Made by a program: the position numbers and the translations under genes
From: Symbiodinium natans
Taxonomy: Eukaryota; Sar; Dinophyceae; Suessiales; Symbiodiniaceae
Direction of reading: 5' to 3'
DNA: 60,000 bases
Assembly (NCBI GenBank): GCA_905221605.1
Contig: CAJNDS010002191.1
Coordinates: forward strand, 594,210 to 654,209
In this document: positions 40,726 to 50,799 of the stretch, one piece after another
How the letters are laid out: every line of letters begins with the position of its first letter
Numbering within the stretch: position 1 is the first letter of the stretch
Notes under the pieces: model-generated
Database searches by the model: none
Told to the model about the DNA's origin: nothing
The model's input: only the letters and a program-made list of their open reading frames with translations

Positions 40726-40984
40726 AACCTTATTAATAATATTGTGTTTAATATCCTCTTGGGTTTTATATAAAAAAAGGAAAATGAATTGCAAGGGGGA
40801 TATAGCCACAATGTAGAGTACGTACACAAGGCACGCACACAGGTTCATCATCAATGCCTGTATTCAACCGGCATCAAACAGCTTCCCCCCCCTATCAAAC
40901 CAGATTCTGTCAGAGGGGGGAAGCCAATCAATCTTGGGCTCGGTCTTTTGAGGGGGCAAGACTCTATCGGGTCTTCCGAATAAC

Positions 40985-41296
40985 TCACGGGCCCAACTTA
41001 TCAACTTGTAAAGGGATCATGCCATATTGGGGGAACGTGGGGATACAAGGGGACCCTATATTTTTTTGTGGAACGACCATCTGCGGATTGACAGGGCAGC
41101 AAGGGAACCCAACCCTGTAAGACACACACACAAAAACAAAATATGCGTCGCTGCAGTCCCCGGGATTTGCCCCTGTGATAATCGTGGCGGGCTGGCTCAG
41201 GTCCATTCCATGCAGGAAGTGGGCCTGCACATAGGCGACCTCTGAGCTTAGGAAGATTCGGTACGAGTTGGAAGAGCTGGTTCGGCTGGATTTCAC
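40985..41296. other. Coding-like stretch, strand undecided
   Basis: The minus frame contains EVAYVQAHFLHGMDLSQPAT and the plus frame KNKICVAAVPGICPCDNRGG over the same bases. Third-position base use does not separate them. Confidence 0.35.
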
Positions 41297-41446
41297 GTGC
41301 TGCTGGCTGCTACATGATTGAGCACGGAATGATGCACAACTATCAGTTGCTCAGGTGGTCATCCTCCGGTCGCGCTTTGGCGCCCGATCTCAGTATTCAT
41401 CCTGCCTCTGATACCAAGGTCGAGGAGGCATTAGACCGCATTACTA

Positions 41447-41653
41447 TCACTGTTTCGTCACCATGCACGTCACGGAGAAAAGATGCTGGCCTACATGTCC
41501 AAGCATGTCGCGAATGCTCGGCCAAGGGGCAAGGAAGATGACTGCTGATGCCACGATGAAACAGATGGTGAAGATGAGTTGTCCCAGTATCCGGAAAGCT
41601 GTGGAGATTTCAGAGAGCGGCGATGGCTGGATGACACCAGTTCCTGCAGTCAC
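41447..41653 (-). CDS. Possible exon with a membrane segment
   Basis: The minus frame contains LGQLIFTICFIVASAVIFLA, a strong hydrophobic stretch, followed by PWPSIRDMLGHVGQHLFS. A GACTGCAG acceptor and a GTGACG donor are available. The plus frame is open too, so strand is not certain. Confidence 0.35.
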   Translation of the reverse strand: MTAGTGVIQPSPLSEISTAFRILGQLIFTICFIVASAVIFLAPWPSIRDMLGHVGQHLFSVTCMVTKQ

Positions 41654-41959
41654 AGATGCCTAGGGTTGTGAATCAAAAGGCATGTGGCGCAGAGCTCCGA
41701 GAACAGGACTGGCCGAAGAAACGCACAATACACTACTTCGACTGCTGGACACTCATTGGGAATTCACTGGGGACTGGTTGAAATGTTCAGTACTGTGGAC
41801 ACACTGTGACAGCCATGCGTGTCCTCAAGCAACAATCCGGGGGGGGAGGGGGGAATCGGTAGTGCACGCCTTTGCTCGGGACCCCACTAGCTGCGAGACA
41901 TCGCCTTTTTGCATCGCCGGTGAGGAACCCCAACACATCCCTGTGTTCTGCGCGGCTGG

Positions 41960-42066
41960 CTAAGGCTCTAATTCGGCGAAGGCACGCAGCTTCCATTCCT
42001 CCAGCGTCACGACGAAGATGATCACCTGGTGTTCTGGATTACAGACATCTCTGCTATAAGCCATGC
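41960..42066 (-). CDS. Terminal exon or 34-residue ORF
   Basis: After GTGTCAG the frame starts at an ATG, MAYSRDVCNPEHQ, and ends VIIFVVTLEEWKLRAFAELE plus P and TAG. The alternating hydrophobic strand and acidic helix look like real protein. The family is unknown. Confidence 0.5.
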
Positions 42067-42207
42067 CTGACACCACTCAGGCGCGGTATGAAATCTGCAC
42101 GGTCATGGCTGGTTGGGATCCCGGTGCACCAGGCAGAGAGAAGTCTTCAACAACGTGATCAGTACTAGGTCTTGCGATACGTACAAAGCATCCCGAAACC
42201 TGATGAG

Positions 42208-42365
42208 AATGTCTCTCTCTCTCTCTCTCTCTATGCATATGTGTATATAAATATGTATGTCTGCATATTTATACCTACATACATACATACATACACACAC
42301 ACAGAGACATACATACATATACATATATATAATATGTATATATATATGGTCACCCCCCCCCCCCC
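42208..42365. repeat. Compound microsatellite
   Basis: (CT)n at 42211-42231, then GTATATAAATATGTATG, (ACAT)n/(AC)n at 42283-42320, (AT)n and a C run at 42352-42365. Confidence 0.95.
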
Positions 42366-42647
42366 ATGATCTAGGTTTTGCTTTGTCCCTATAAAAACCC
42401 TCGTAAATACCGATTAAAATGACATGCTGGCTATGCTAGGCGATGTCCTGTTTTTGCACGTCTAGTCCTGTGCGAGAAAACATCTAAATAGTGAAAAACG
42501 CGTGTGTTTAGCACTACTTCCACATCACCACATAAAAAAACACCCAAAAAACACATGAAAATGCAATTTGGTAAACATGTCTATGAATTATTTGCATAGG
42601 ACAGGCTTATAAACACAGAATTGTATGCAAAACACACTTCTTTTTTG

Positions 42648-43170
42648 CAGAATTTGCAAAATTTGACACAAATCCAAAAATCCAAAAATCCAAAAATTCA
42701 AAACCATGGAGCCGGGAGGCCGCCTTTTTTGGATTTTTTGGTTTTCTCGAGGTTTTTTTGGTTTTTTTTGGAAAAATCCAAAAAAAACCATGTGTTTTTT
42801 TGGATTTTACTTGCTCCTGGCCTCAAAAACCTAAAAAACACATGGTTTTTTTTGGATTTTGAGTGAAAATCCAAAAAAACCCTCGTGTTTTTTTGGATTT
42901 CAGGTGCTCCTGGTCTCAGAAACTAAAAAAACACATGGGTTTTTTTGGATTTTCACTCAAAATCCAAAAAAAACCATGTGTTTTTTAGGTTTTTGAGGCC
43001 AGGAGCAAGTAAAATCCAAAAAAACACATGGTTTTTTTTGGATTTTTCCAAAAAAAACCAAAAAAACCTCGAGAAAACCAAAAAATCCAAAAAAGGCGGC
43101 CTCCCGGCTCCATGGTTTTGAATTTTTGGATTTTTGGATTTTTGGGTTTTTTTTAACAAATTTTGCAAAA
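42648..43170. repeat. Half-kilobase near-perfect palindrome
   Basis: The sequence 42656-42880 reappears inverted at 42940-43166 with a centre near 42910. Both arms hold ATCCAAAAATCCAAAAATC, CCATGGAGCCGGGAGGCCGC, GGTTTTCTCGAGG and the clause TTGCTCCTGGCCTCAAAAAC. Nested inside are shorter inverted words (CCAAAAAAACCATGTGTTTT). The spacer is about 60 bp. It contains no gene. Confidence 0.9.
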
Positions 43171-43309
43171 AATGCTTTTCTTGTATAAAGAATGTGTATT
43201 GTTATACGTTGTTTCTGCTAATGTGACTGCCTTGCACACACACAGAGAAAAGCACACAAACACACCCACCATTCGTTTTTTTTCAATTCAGCCTATTCGG
43301 TATGCAGGG

Positions 43310-45130
43310 CGTGGCGTTAACATGTAAAGTTCCATTAGATTTAATTACGAATGAGGCTTAGAAGAGGATGTCTTGGGATGTGGCGTCTTAATATGAAAAG
43401 TAATAAAAAAAAGAAATAGAGAGGGTTTCTTAGGGTGTGGTTCTTTTGAGGATGTGGACCTGCAATTCAAAAGTCTAATTGGACTTAAAAAAGAGTGGGG
43501 CTTCGAAGAGGATGTCTTGGGGTGTGGCCTCTTAATTTAAACGTCTATTTAAGTGGAATCACAAAGGAAGTCCAGTTGAGGATTTCTTAGGGTGTGGTGT
43601 TTTAGTGCAAACCTCAAATTACATTTCATTACGAAGCGGGGCCAGAGGAGACTTTCACAGGGTGTGGTCGGTAAAATAAAATTCCAAAGAGGTAGTAACG
43701 AATGAGGCTTAGAAGGGCGTGGCCTCTTAATTGTTTTACTTGGTTTGGTTTTACGAACGAAGCTGTGGCTTTACCATACACAGGTCTTAGGGTGTGGCCT
43801 TTTAAATTCTGTCCAAAGGGGTGTGGCCTCTAAACTTAAAATTCAATTTAAGTGGAATTCCAAACGAGTCCAGATGAGGATTTCTTAGGGTGTGGCGTTT
43901 TAATACAAACCTCAAATAACATTGTAGTATGAAGCGAGGCCAGGGGAGAATTTCATAGGGTGTGGTCTGCAAAATAGAATTCCAAATAGGTATTAACCAA
44001 TGAAGCTTAGAAGAGGATGTCTTGTGGCGGGGCCTCTTAATTTGTTTGTTTGACTTGGGTTTAATTTACTAACGAAGCTATGGCTTTATCATATACAAGT
44101 CTATTGACATTTCACTAATAGGCACCAGAAGAGGATTTCATAGGGTCTAGCGGTTAAATATGGAATTGTAAGTACATTCAAATACGAATGGGGGCTCATG
44201 ATATAAATTTCTGTCCAAGAGTTACATACGAACCTAGCCTAGGTCAGAACTTCTTAGTGTGTGGGCTTCTTACCTAGAATTATAAACTTCTTACGAGATT
44301 CTGTTACGAACAGGCCCCAGAATGGTGTGGTTTTTTTTTAATACAAGCATCTTGGCAAATCGAAAATAAGTCTAATTACAAACGAAGGTCTAATGAGGAT
44401 TTCTTGGCGTGTGGCTTTGTAATACAGAATTCTAATTAATCTTCATTACAAATAGGGGCCAGAAAGGGATTTCATAGGGTATGGTCTGCAATATAGAATT
44501 CTAACTCGGTTTCATTGCGAGGAGGATGTCCTGGGGTTGGCCTCTGAATATACACTTGCTTTACTTGGGTTCAATTACGAACGAAGCCCAGAAGAGGATT
44601 TCTTAGGGTGTGGGCTTACAATATGAAATCAAATTGCGTTTCATTACGAATGGGGCCAGCGAAAGATTTCACAGTGTGTGGGAAAAACAAAAATGTTCTA
44701 AATAGGTATTAATCAATGAGGCTTAGAAGAGGATGTCTTGGGGCTGGGCCTCTTAATATGTTTTTTTACTTGGGTTAATTACGAACGAAGCTGTGGCTTT
44801 ATCAGACACAAGTCTACTGAAATTTCATTAAGAGGGCCCAGAAGAGGATTTCATAGGGTGTGGCCTTTAAGTATAGAATTCTTTTCGTAGGGTGTGGGCT
44901 TCTTATGTAGAAGCATTTTCTCAATAAAATAGGAAGGAAGCCCAGATGAGGATTTCTGAGGCTGTAACCTCTGCATATAAAGCTCTTGTGAGATTTTGTT
45001 ACGGACAGGCAGGCCCCAGAAGAGGATTTCATAGGGTGCGGCTTTTAATTGGCAAATTTAGATTTCTAAAAAAATTTTACTACGAATGAGGCCAGTGGCC
45101 TTTTAATTTTCATTCCGACTTAGGTTTAAA
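43310..45130 (+). repeat. Degenerate tandem array, period about 70-80 bp
   Basis: About two dozen diverged units of the form AGAAGAGGATTTCTTAGGGT, GTGGCCTCTTAATA, AAATTCTAATT, TTTCATTACGAACGAGGC. The landmark GGTGTGG recurs at 43435, 43515, 43596, 43665, 43795, 43821, 43893, 43960 and onward with spacing near 70. The block is AT-rich and non-coding, bordered by the palindrome on the left and AT/G microsatellites on the right. Confidence 0.85.
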
Positions 45131-45382
45131 TTTCGCTTCGATGGGCCCGAAAGGCCTTTCGACCTAGATCATGGGGGGGGGGGGTGAGCATATATATATA
45201 TATATATCCCCCCTAAGCCCCTTTAGCCCACACGGCGCCGCTGTTGGGGTTGTCCAGGTGAGGCCGGGACAATGAAACTTCCCATTGTTCGACAAGCAAA
45301 GGGGGGGGGGGGGGGGGGGGAAGGGGTGGAGTTCCAAGTTTTGGAAGTTTAAGATTTATGGGGTTCCAGTTCCAGGGTTTAG

Positions 45383-45566
45383 GGGATCTTGGCATGCGAG
45401 GTGCTGAGAAGATCCATGCCACGAAAAGCTGCCTCCGCAAACGGCGTGACACGTCAGACCACCTGTGCATCGCAAGGAAGCCCGGCAATCACAAGACATG
45501 GGAATTTAGTTTAATGAGGTACCTTGTTTGCGCTGTTGAGTTTCCTAAAGGAAACGACCCCCCCCC

Positions 45567-45611
<45 letters not shown>

Positions 45612-45998
45612 AAAAAACAAACTACACTCTTACAAAGAACCTACAACAAAAAGTGCCCAAACCCGAACCATGGCAGTGGCGGCCAGGTGGCACTTTGGAG
45701 TTCTCGACAAACCTCGAGAGTCCATGGGTGGTGTCAATGGCTAGGGTTTAGGGTTTAGGGTTTAGGGCTTAGGGTTCTTCTACAGGGCTTTCAGGAGGTT
45801 TTGGGGTGCACAGGGACCAGGTTTTTCGCTTGCAGGGTTCTTCAGGGCAAACTTCATCAACTCAACAATGCACAATGATACCCACGCAACAAGACTCACT
45901 GCACCCCAGACCAAACCGATGGCGAGAAGTAGGGAGCAAGATCACCACACGTCTTTAGCCCAGGCCTTGTCTCCCTGGTCCCTGGTGTGGTACATGGG
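45383..45998 (+). CDS. Split gene, three exons, unknown function
   Basis: Exons are 45383-45508 (GAEKIHATKSCLRKRRDTSD, ARKPGNHKTWEF), 45677-45727 (AARWHFGVLDKPRESMG) and 45836-45998 (ANFINSTMHNDTHATRL). Phases agree (1 and 1). The first acceptor is TTTAG/GG, a telomere-like unit. The first intron holds a C9-A42 tract, and the second holds four TTTAGGG units at 45743-45770. The exon 2 frame could instead end at TAG just before that array. The third exon is the weakest; its donor G/GTGAGAG is good. Confidence 0.5.
45557..45611 (+). repeat. C9 followed by about A42
   Basis: A pure homopolymer pair followed by CAAAAAACAAACTACACTCT. It lies within the 168-bp intron 45509-45676. Compare the C-A tract at 15027-15063. 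Confidence 0.95.
45743..45772 (+). repeat. Interstitial TTTAGGG array
   Basis: Four units (TAGGGTTTAGGGTTTAGGG and GCTTAGGG), inside the predicted intron 45728-45835. Confidence 0.9.
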
Positions 45999-46159
45999 GT
46001 GAGAGGCATAGGCGGTGAGTTTTGGGCTTTAGGGTTTAAGCTTTGGGGGTTTAAAAACGGGGCTTTGTTGCGTAGTTTTTGAGGGTTGCCGCATGGTGGT
46101 GGTTGGGATCCTGAAATTCGGGACCTCATCCTCCGTGCAGTGCTGTGACTCGAAATAGG

Positions 46160-47168
46160 TTAGCCTTTAGATACACACAACTTCCTTGAAACGGAACACC
46201 TTAGTGGGTCTCCATTATTCAAGGCCAAGCACGCATGCAACTTGTCAATGGCCACGCGGAGTTCCCCAGAGCAAAGAGAGGTTCCTTTGGCGGCTGGGCC
46301 GGCTTCAAGAGGAACACAGGGCATGCGGCTTGCGGTTTTCTGTAGCATCCGGACGACTATATATTCCCGTATGACCCTATATATAACTGCATATCAAGGT
46401 CCCTACACTACGCTGTGATATACCTCACGGCATAGCGGAGCACGTGGGGAGCTCTTGTGTGCCAGTCCAAGGGTCTGAGCAGATGCATGCCAAGGGCGGC
46501 GGCACAGCAGTGAACAACAATGGCACCAAGGTAGAAGTTGTAGCCGATGGTTTTGGGATGGACGCTGTCCACGCCCGGCGAGAAGTGCCGGATTGCGATT
46601 TCGGTCCCGATGAAGGCCGGGATTGGCAGCAGAATGAGGGTAAAATAGAGCACCCTGGGAAAAGCTGCAGCTACACGACAGCCGATGTCGTGAGCAGCCA
46701 CGTCTTCCGCCGTGACCAGTTTGTCGAGGATGCCGTTTTGAGACCTCTGTGCTCTCCAGACAAGCCAGACGGGAACCCCAAACAGAAGGCTACAAGCACG
46801 CATAGCGAAAAAAATGCATATATATATATACACATTATATAAATAAATATCTTAGTATATGTGTGTGTGTGTAAACTCTTCTTCGCACCCCTACACAAGA
46901 GCTAAGAGCATGCCAATCGAAACCTAGCGTCATTCTGGTAAGGTCCCCCACCGGTATCGAGGCGCTCGGGGCCGGGGGCATGTTGATGCCCAGTCTTGCG
47001 CTCGCAGCCGTGGCATCCTTAAGGCCGCCACAAAGGCACCCTTAAAAGCAGAATGGCAATGAATAACGGAACTGAGTACCAACCGTTTGCAAGAATAGCT
47101 GTATGGAAGTAGTGGTGCGACCATGAGAAACGATGATGGCAATCATGTAACCGGAAATGTGATTATGA
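46160..47168 (-). CDS. Split gene for a multi-pass membrane protein
   Basis: The two last exons are firm: 46429-46789 (FPRVLYFTLILLPIPAFIG, YNFYLGAIVVHCCAAALGMH) and 46160-46339 (GTSLCSGELRVAIDKLHACL; stop TAA), joined in phase 0 through TATGCC/GTGAGG. At least two hydrophobic spans are seen, and a third is possible at the exon start (FGVPVWLVW). Upstream candidates 46889-47040 (GLKDATAASARLGINMPPA) and 47080-47168 (GYMIAIIVSHGRTTTSIQLF) join each other in phase 1, but their link to 46789 is out of phase, so an exon is missing or a border is wrong. An AT/GT microsatellite lies in that gap. The family is not recognised. Confidence 0.6.
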
Positions 47169-47217
47169 AGCACGCGCATTACGATTAACCGCAGCCACAG
47201 TCGAGACTGCCCCGGCA

Positions 47218-47348
47218 GGACCCTGAACCCTACACCCTAACCCTTTTGTGCAACCGGACTTGATGACTGCCAGCACCCCAGCCCTAAACCCTAAACCCTT
47301 TTGCAGCAGGCTTGCGTGAGTCCTCGCCTGAACCCTAAACCCTAAAAC
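47218..47348 (-). repeat. CCCTAAA tracts with TTTTGCAGCAGGC spacers
   Basis: CCCTACACCCTAACCCTTTT, then GTGCAACCGGACTT; CCCTAAACCCTAAACCCTTT, then TGCAGCAGGCTTGCG; and a final CCTGAACCCTAAACCCTAAA. The second spacer continues into CCTCGCCTGAACCCTAAACC, matching 26860-26910. Confidence 0.85.
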
Positions 47349-47478
47349 TGAGGTAGGATTTGAGACTTCGGCTTTGGCCAGGCTTGCTAGTCGAAGCACT
47401 GCATCTCTGCACTTCCAGGGAGAAAGGCTTAATTAAAGGGTTTCGACATCTGGGGCTTATAGGGTTCAACTCGACCCC

Positions 47479-47560
47479 CCTAGTTAGAATAGGGTTTTGG
47501 GGGGTTATTATAGAATATAAGTACATAGGGACCATAGGGGAACACTATATGTTCGATCCC
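47479..47560 (-). repeat. Dispersed repeat family B, copy 2 (inverted)
   Basis: Read on minus it gives GTGTTCCCCTATGGTCCCTA, ATAATAACCCCCCAAAACCC and TATTCTAACTAGG, aligning with copies at 35085 and 58552. It begins right after the stop of the exon 47570-47672. Confidence 0.65.
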
Positions 47561-47565
47561 CTATA

Positions 47566-47672
47566 TTACGTCAGCTGGATGTCTCTTCTTGGCGGCACAT
47601 AGTCATCGTCATCGTCCTCCTCTGGAGCCTGCACGGCTTCCCTCGACACCAAAAAACTGCCAATCCAAAATC
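47566..47672 (-). CDS. Terminal exon with an acidic run
   Basis: After CGCTCCCAG (phase 1) the frame reads FWIGSFLVSREAVQAPEEDD, more Asp, then YVPPRRDIQLT and TAA. A separate minus frame at 47808-47990 (KDGMSSLSPPLSPASFMRRG, LMSDYERRRLRPRMHGPEK) is probably an upstream exon; the join was not resolved. Confidence 0.5.
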
Positions 47673-47807
47673 CTGGGAGCGTGGTCGAGTCGAGGTCTAG
47701 TAGAGTATAGTATATAGTAGAGTTAAGGTTGGAGTACTCAGACGCGTGCCGAATTGCGAGAAATGTTCGACTCCCCCCCAAGCTGGCCCGAACTCTATAT
47801 AGTGGCT

Positions 47808-47990
47808 CTAGTCGCCAGAATCCCGGCAGTTTTGTGATTTTTCCGGGCCATGCATGCGAGGACGCAGCCTTCGACGCTCGTAATCGCTCATGAGCCCCTC
47901 TCCCCCCCGCCTCATGAAGCTTGCCGGGGAGAGCGGAGGGCTCAGGGACGACATGCCGTCCTTGGAGCTGAAGGCAGGGGTTAAACATGA
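47808..47990 (-). CDS. Probable exon, basic and Ser/Pro-rich
   Basis: The minus frame reads AFSSKDGMSSLSPPLSPASF and then GEGLMSDYERRRLRPRMHGP up to TAG. A donor TACGAGC/GTCGAAGG in phase 1 would join it to the exon at 47672, which enters in phase 1. A second minus frame overlaps it. Confidence 0.45.
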   Translation of the reverse strand, partial: SCLTPAFSSKDGMSSLSPPLSPASFMRRGGEGLMSDYERRRLRPRMHGPEKSQNCRDSGD

Positions 47991-48237
47991 ATTCTTCACC
48001 CCCATAAGCCCCACATCTTAGTGCCGGCGTAAGCCGCTTAAGCCCTTCTTAACCCCAAACTCAACTTCTATCCCCCACTGACCCCCAAAGATCCCAAGGC
48101 TCACCTGCGAGACCTTTTTGCACCTTCCGGGTTCAAGGTCAGCCTTAGGACACCAGTGCGGCCCAGCGACGTGAAACGCGGCCGTTGGGCACCACCCCCT
48201 GTGGTGGCAGCTCATCTGCGCTGCTATACTTGCCGCC

Positions 48238-48528
48238 TTGGGAGACTATAGCTTGGACTTAGCTACCCCCTCCCCAGCCCATGGAATATGGAATGGATCA
48301 AGGCTTACTTGGCGGCTTTGTCAGATAGACTCTAGCTCTGAACCTAACACCTTCCATGGAAACTGTGAGGTTGTGGCTGGCGATAAGCAAGTAGCAACTC
48401 GCTCGAAAAGTTATCATGTACGAGGGCAATTGCCTCCAACGATAGGCCCGCTGAAAGGGAAGCCTTCATATGAACGATTGGATTCGCGATTGTGGTTTGA
48501 AGAAGCCATATACGCCCAAAGGATTTAA
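48238..48528 (+). CDS. Probable terminal exon
   Basis: A 96-codon plus frame reads HGIWNGSRLTWRLCQIDSSS, HGNCEVVAGDKQVATRSKSY and KPSYERLDSRLWFEEAIYAQ before TAA. The 5' border is probably the ACTATAG acceptor at 48249. Function is unknown. Confidence 0.5.
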   Translation: MGDYSLDLATPSPAHGIWNGSRLTWRLCQIDSSSEPNTFHGNCEVVAGDKQVATRSKSYHVRGQLPPTIGPLKGKPSYERLDSRLWFEEAIYAQRI

Positions 48529-48957
48529 CATGTAATCTCCTGCAAAGTACTGCACAGGATATCGGACATGACAGGAGTCTTCAGAGGACATGTTATGTGA
48601 ACGGTGACGCTTGTAAGGGGCCTGCATCCCAACAGTTAGCTTCTAATTTGCTCAAAGGAAGATGTTTAAGGGCATGCAGAGAAGCGTTCTTCTTAAAAGG
48701 ACAACGAAAGCATCGCCTTTGATAGGAAATGTATTTACAAGGTACAGCTTGCAAGGGCCCTCATAGCAAGCCCACAAACTTTATATGAGCACATCCCAAT
48801 ACTTCGAGGGTGCTTGATTATGAACGAGTGAGGAAGAAAGAGCGAGTGAGAAACGAAGAGGCCACGGTCCAGAACTTGCCGAATACTTTGTCCTTTGGCC
48901 CTGACGGTGAGGTCCCCCCCCCCGCACCCCCCGCTATCTCAACGCATGCTTCCAAAC

Positions 48958-49048
48958 CTGTGCGTTGCCAGGCGCTGTCTTGATCGGAGTTCTGCAAAGA
49001 GCTGAGAACAGGAGCTTCCAGAGCAGCAAGAAATGCAGAGTCCATCTC
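48958..49048 (-). CDS. Exon of unknown function
   Basis: The sequence GTCCTTGCAG, then a phase 0 frame EMDSAFLAALEAPVLSSLQN, then SDQDSAWQRT ends ACAG/GTTTGG. The splice sites are good and the composition convincing. An upstream minus frame (ACDLARVQSASFEGSSLR, about 49160-49240) may be the previous exon. Confidence 0.55.
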
Positions 49049-49564
49049 CTGCAAGGACCAAAGCTTCGTCCATCGGGGAGGTACGTATACAAGGACATGC
49101 TTGCGGAGCGCGCATGCACCGTTTGAGGGCCTGCGGTGCGCATGAAGATGAAGAAGGTTACAACACGTAAAGATGAACCTTCAAAGCTTGCAGACTGGAC
49201 TCTTGCAAGATCGCAGGCGCACGGCTGGTAGGTGCCACGCACTAATGAAGTTGAAGCTTGGCTCTTCTAAAATTGCAGGAAACTAGACACTGTTCCATCT
49301 GCTCCTCTTTCCAAGAACCGATGTGGTACGATCCAATCTCATGCATCGCCGGTCCTTGATGTTTGGTGTTGCCGAATACTTCCGCACAGATCCACCACTT
49401 TCTGAGTGCATCTGCATGTCTTTGAGCCTTGAGTCTGACAGAAAGAGATAGAGACAAAGAAGGAGGGAGGGGGAGAGGGGGAGCGGAAGTCTGGGAGGGG
49501 AGGTAAGGAGGGAGGCAAGGAGGGAGGCAAGGAGGAGGGGTGGGAGCGAGCCTGTGACGTGCAG

Positions 49565-49970
49565 GGCAATGACAAGCCGACCCTGCTCCGCACCAACGCA
49601 AAGGATCAAGCCCAAGACCGTGAAGAAGAGTGGCTGCCGGGTCCATTTGTCCACATCCAGGGAGGGTGTGTGGTTCACCGGCCGCGAGTTGCTCACACCT
49701 GGGCGCATGGGCTCAGCCTCCAGCCTTTAAATCCAGCCGTAATAACCTCCTTGCTGAGTTAGTTTGCGCCACTGGGTCTCAGGACATGTCGGATTGACCA
49801 ACCTGGAAAATCCCAAGTTACATACCGGACCAAAAAGACATGGAACCTTGCTATATTTACTTGAGGCCAGGCTGATCTACTATGGGCCTTCCGTTGACCA
49901 TCCGTCTGCTGAGATGGTAGAGCAAGCTGGCACGCTATCGGTGCCGACATCTGGACATCAGTATGTTAAG
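49565..49970 (+). CDS. Two-exon gene fragment of unknown function
   Basis: Exon 49565-49665 (KPTLLRTNAKDQAQDREEEW) joins in phase 2 to 49763-49970 (LRHWVSGHVGLTNLENPKLH, LLYLLEARLIYYGPSVDHPS), which leaves in phase 0 at AAG/GTACGG. The intron is 97 bp. A GAGGG-type purine microsatellite (49440-49545) lies just upstream. The gene continues beyond the second exon; no later exon was found. The minus strand is open too but splice sites favour plus. Confidence 0.55.
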
Positions 49971-50193
49971 GTACGGAAAGGCATGAAGATATCTGTGAGG
50001 ATGCTCCCCTGATGCCTGCTGCACAATATACCACCGTCGGCGGGCTTGCATTCTTCCCCGACAAGCTCTGGCCAAAAGCAGGCCACACGGCTGCATGTAA
50101 GTGAATCTGAACCTAGCTTTCAGCTACCCCAGGCCAGGTTCCCCTAGCAACCCTGGAAAGAAGAGCCTCCTCTTCTTTGGTTGCGCAGTCTTG

Positions 50194-50723
50194 TTAGAGG
50201 CGGCCTAGCCGCCCGAAAAGGCCTAAAAGAAAGAGAGCATCGTAAGGGTACCACTGGCAGTCCTCGACCCGAACCCTGTCGAAGCTCAAAGCCAACATTG
50301 GTGTCATCATCAGAAACTGAGGTTGCTGACCAAACAGGTGCCTTTCCTCATTGAGGGGCTCCGATCCTGAAACCGAAGCCACGCACTCCCAGCAGCTTCC
50401 CGGCCCAGTGGCTGTGTTTCACGTGAGGTCTCTGATTCGCTGCCCTGGCCGCAGGATCATACCACTGCACTCTCTTCTTTCCGCTCTCCCCACCCCTCTT
50501 AATCTTGGAACCGAAGCGCCTGAGCTTCCAAACCCAAGAAACCTAATGCTTGAACCCTGCTGGAAGCCCGAATCCGGCCTGTAGGACTCCGAGGCAATGT
50601 GGCCTGGGCCTTGGCGTGGGTCTGGGAAGGCTGTTGCTGTTTGTGTGGCCTTCCGGGAGCAGTTGAAAGGATTCATGTCCCTCTGAGTACAAGAGGGTCG
50701 TAGGATGCTGTCTTCGGGTTCTT
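50194..50723 (-). CDS. Two-exon gene, hydrophobic C-terminus
   Basis: Exon 50556-50723 (EPEDSILRPSCTQRDMNPFN, HIASESYRPDSGFQQ) joins in phase 1 to 50194-50366 (SEPLNEERHLFGQQPQFLMM, DCQWYPYDALFLLGLFGRLG; stop TAA). Both acceptors (TCCTATCAG and TCGGTTTCAG) have pyrimidine tracts. The intron is 189 bp. The family is unknown. Confidence 0.65.
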
Positions 50724-50799
50724 CTGATAGGAACACGTGAAAAGCATCGCTTAGAATTATGGGAATAATTGGAATGTTTGGGAGCGACCGTAACTGCGA

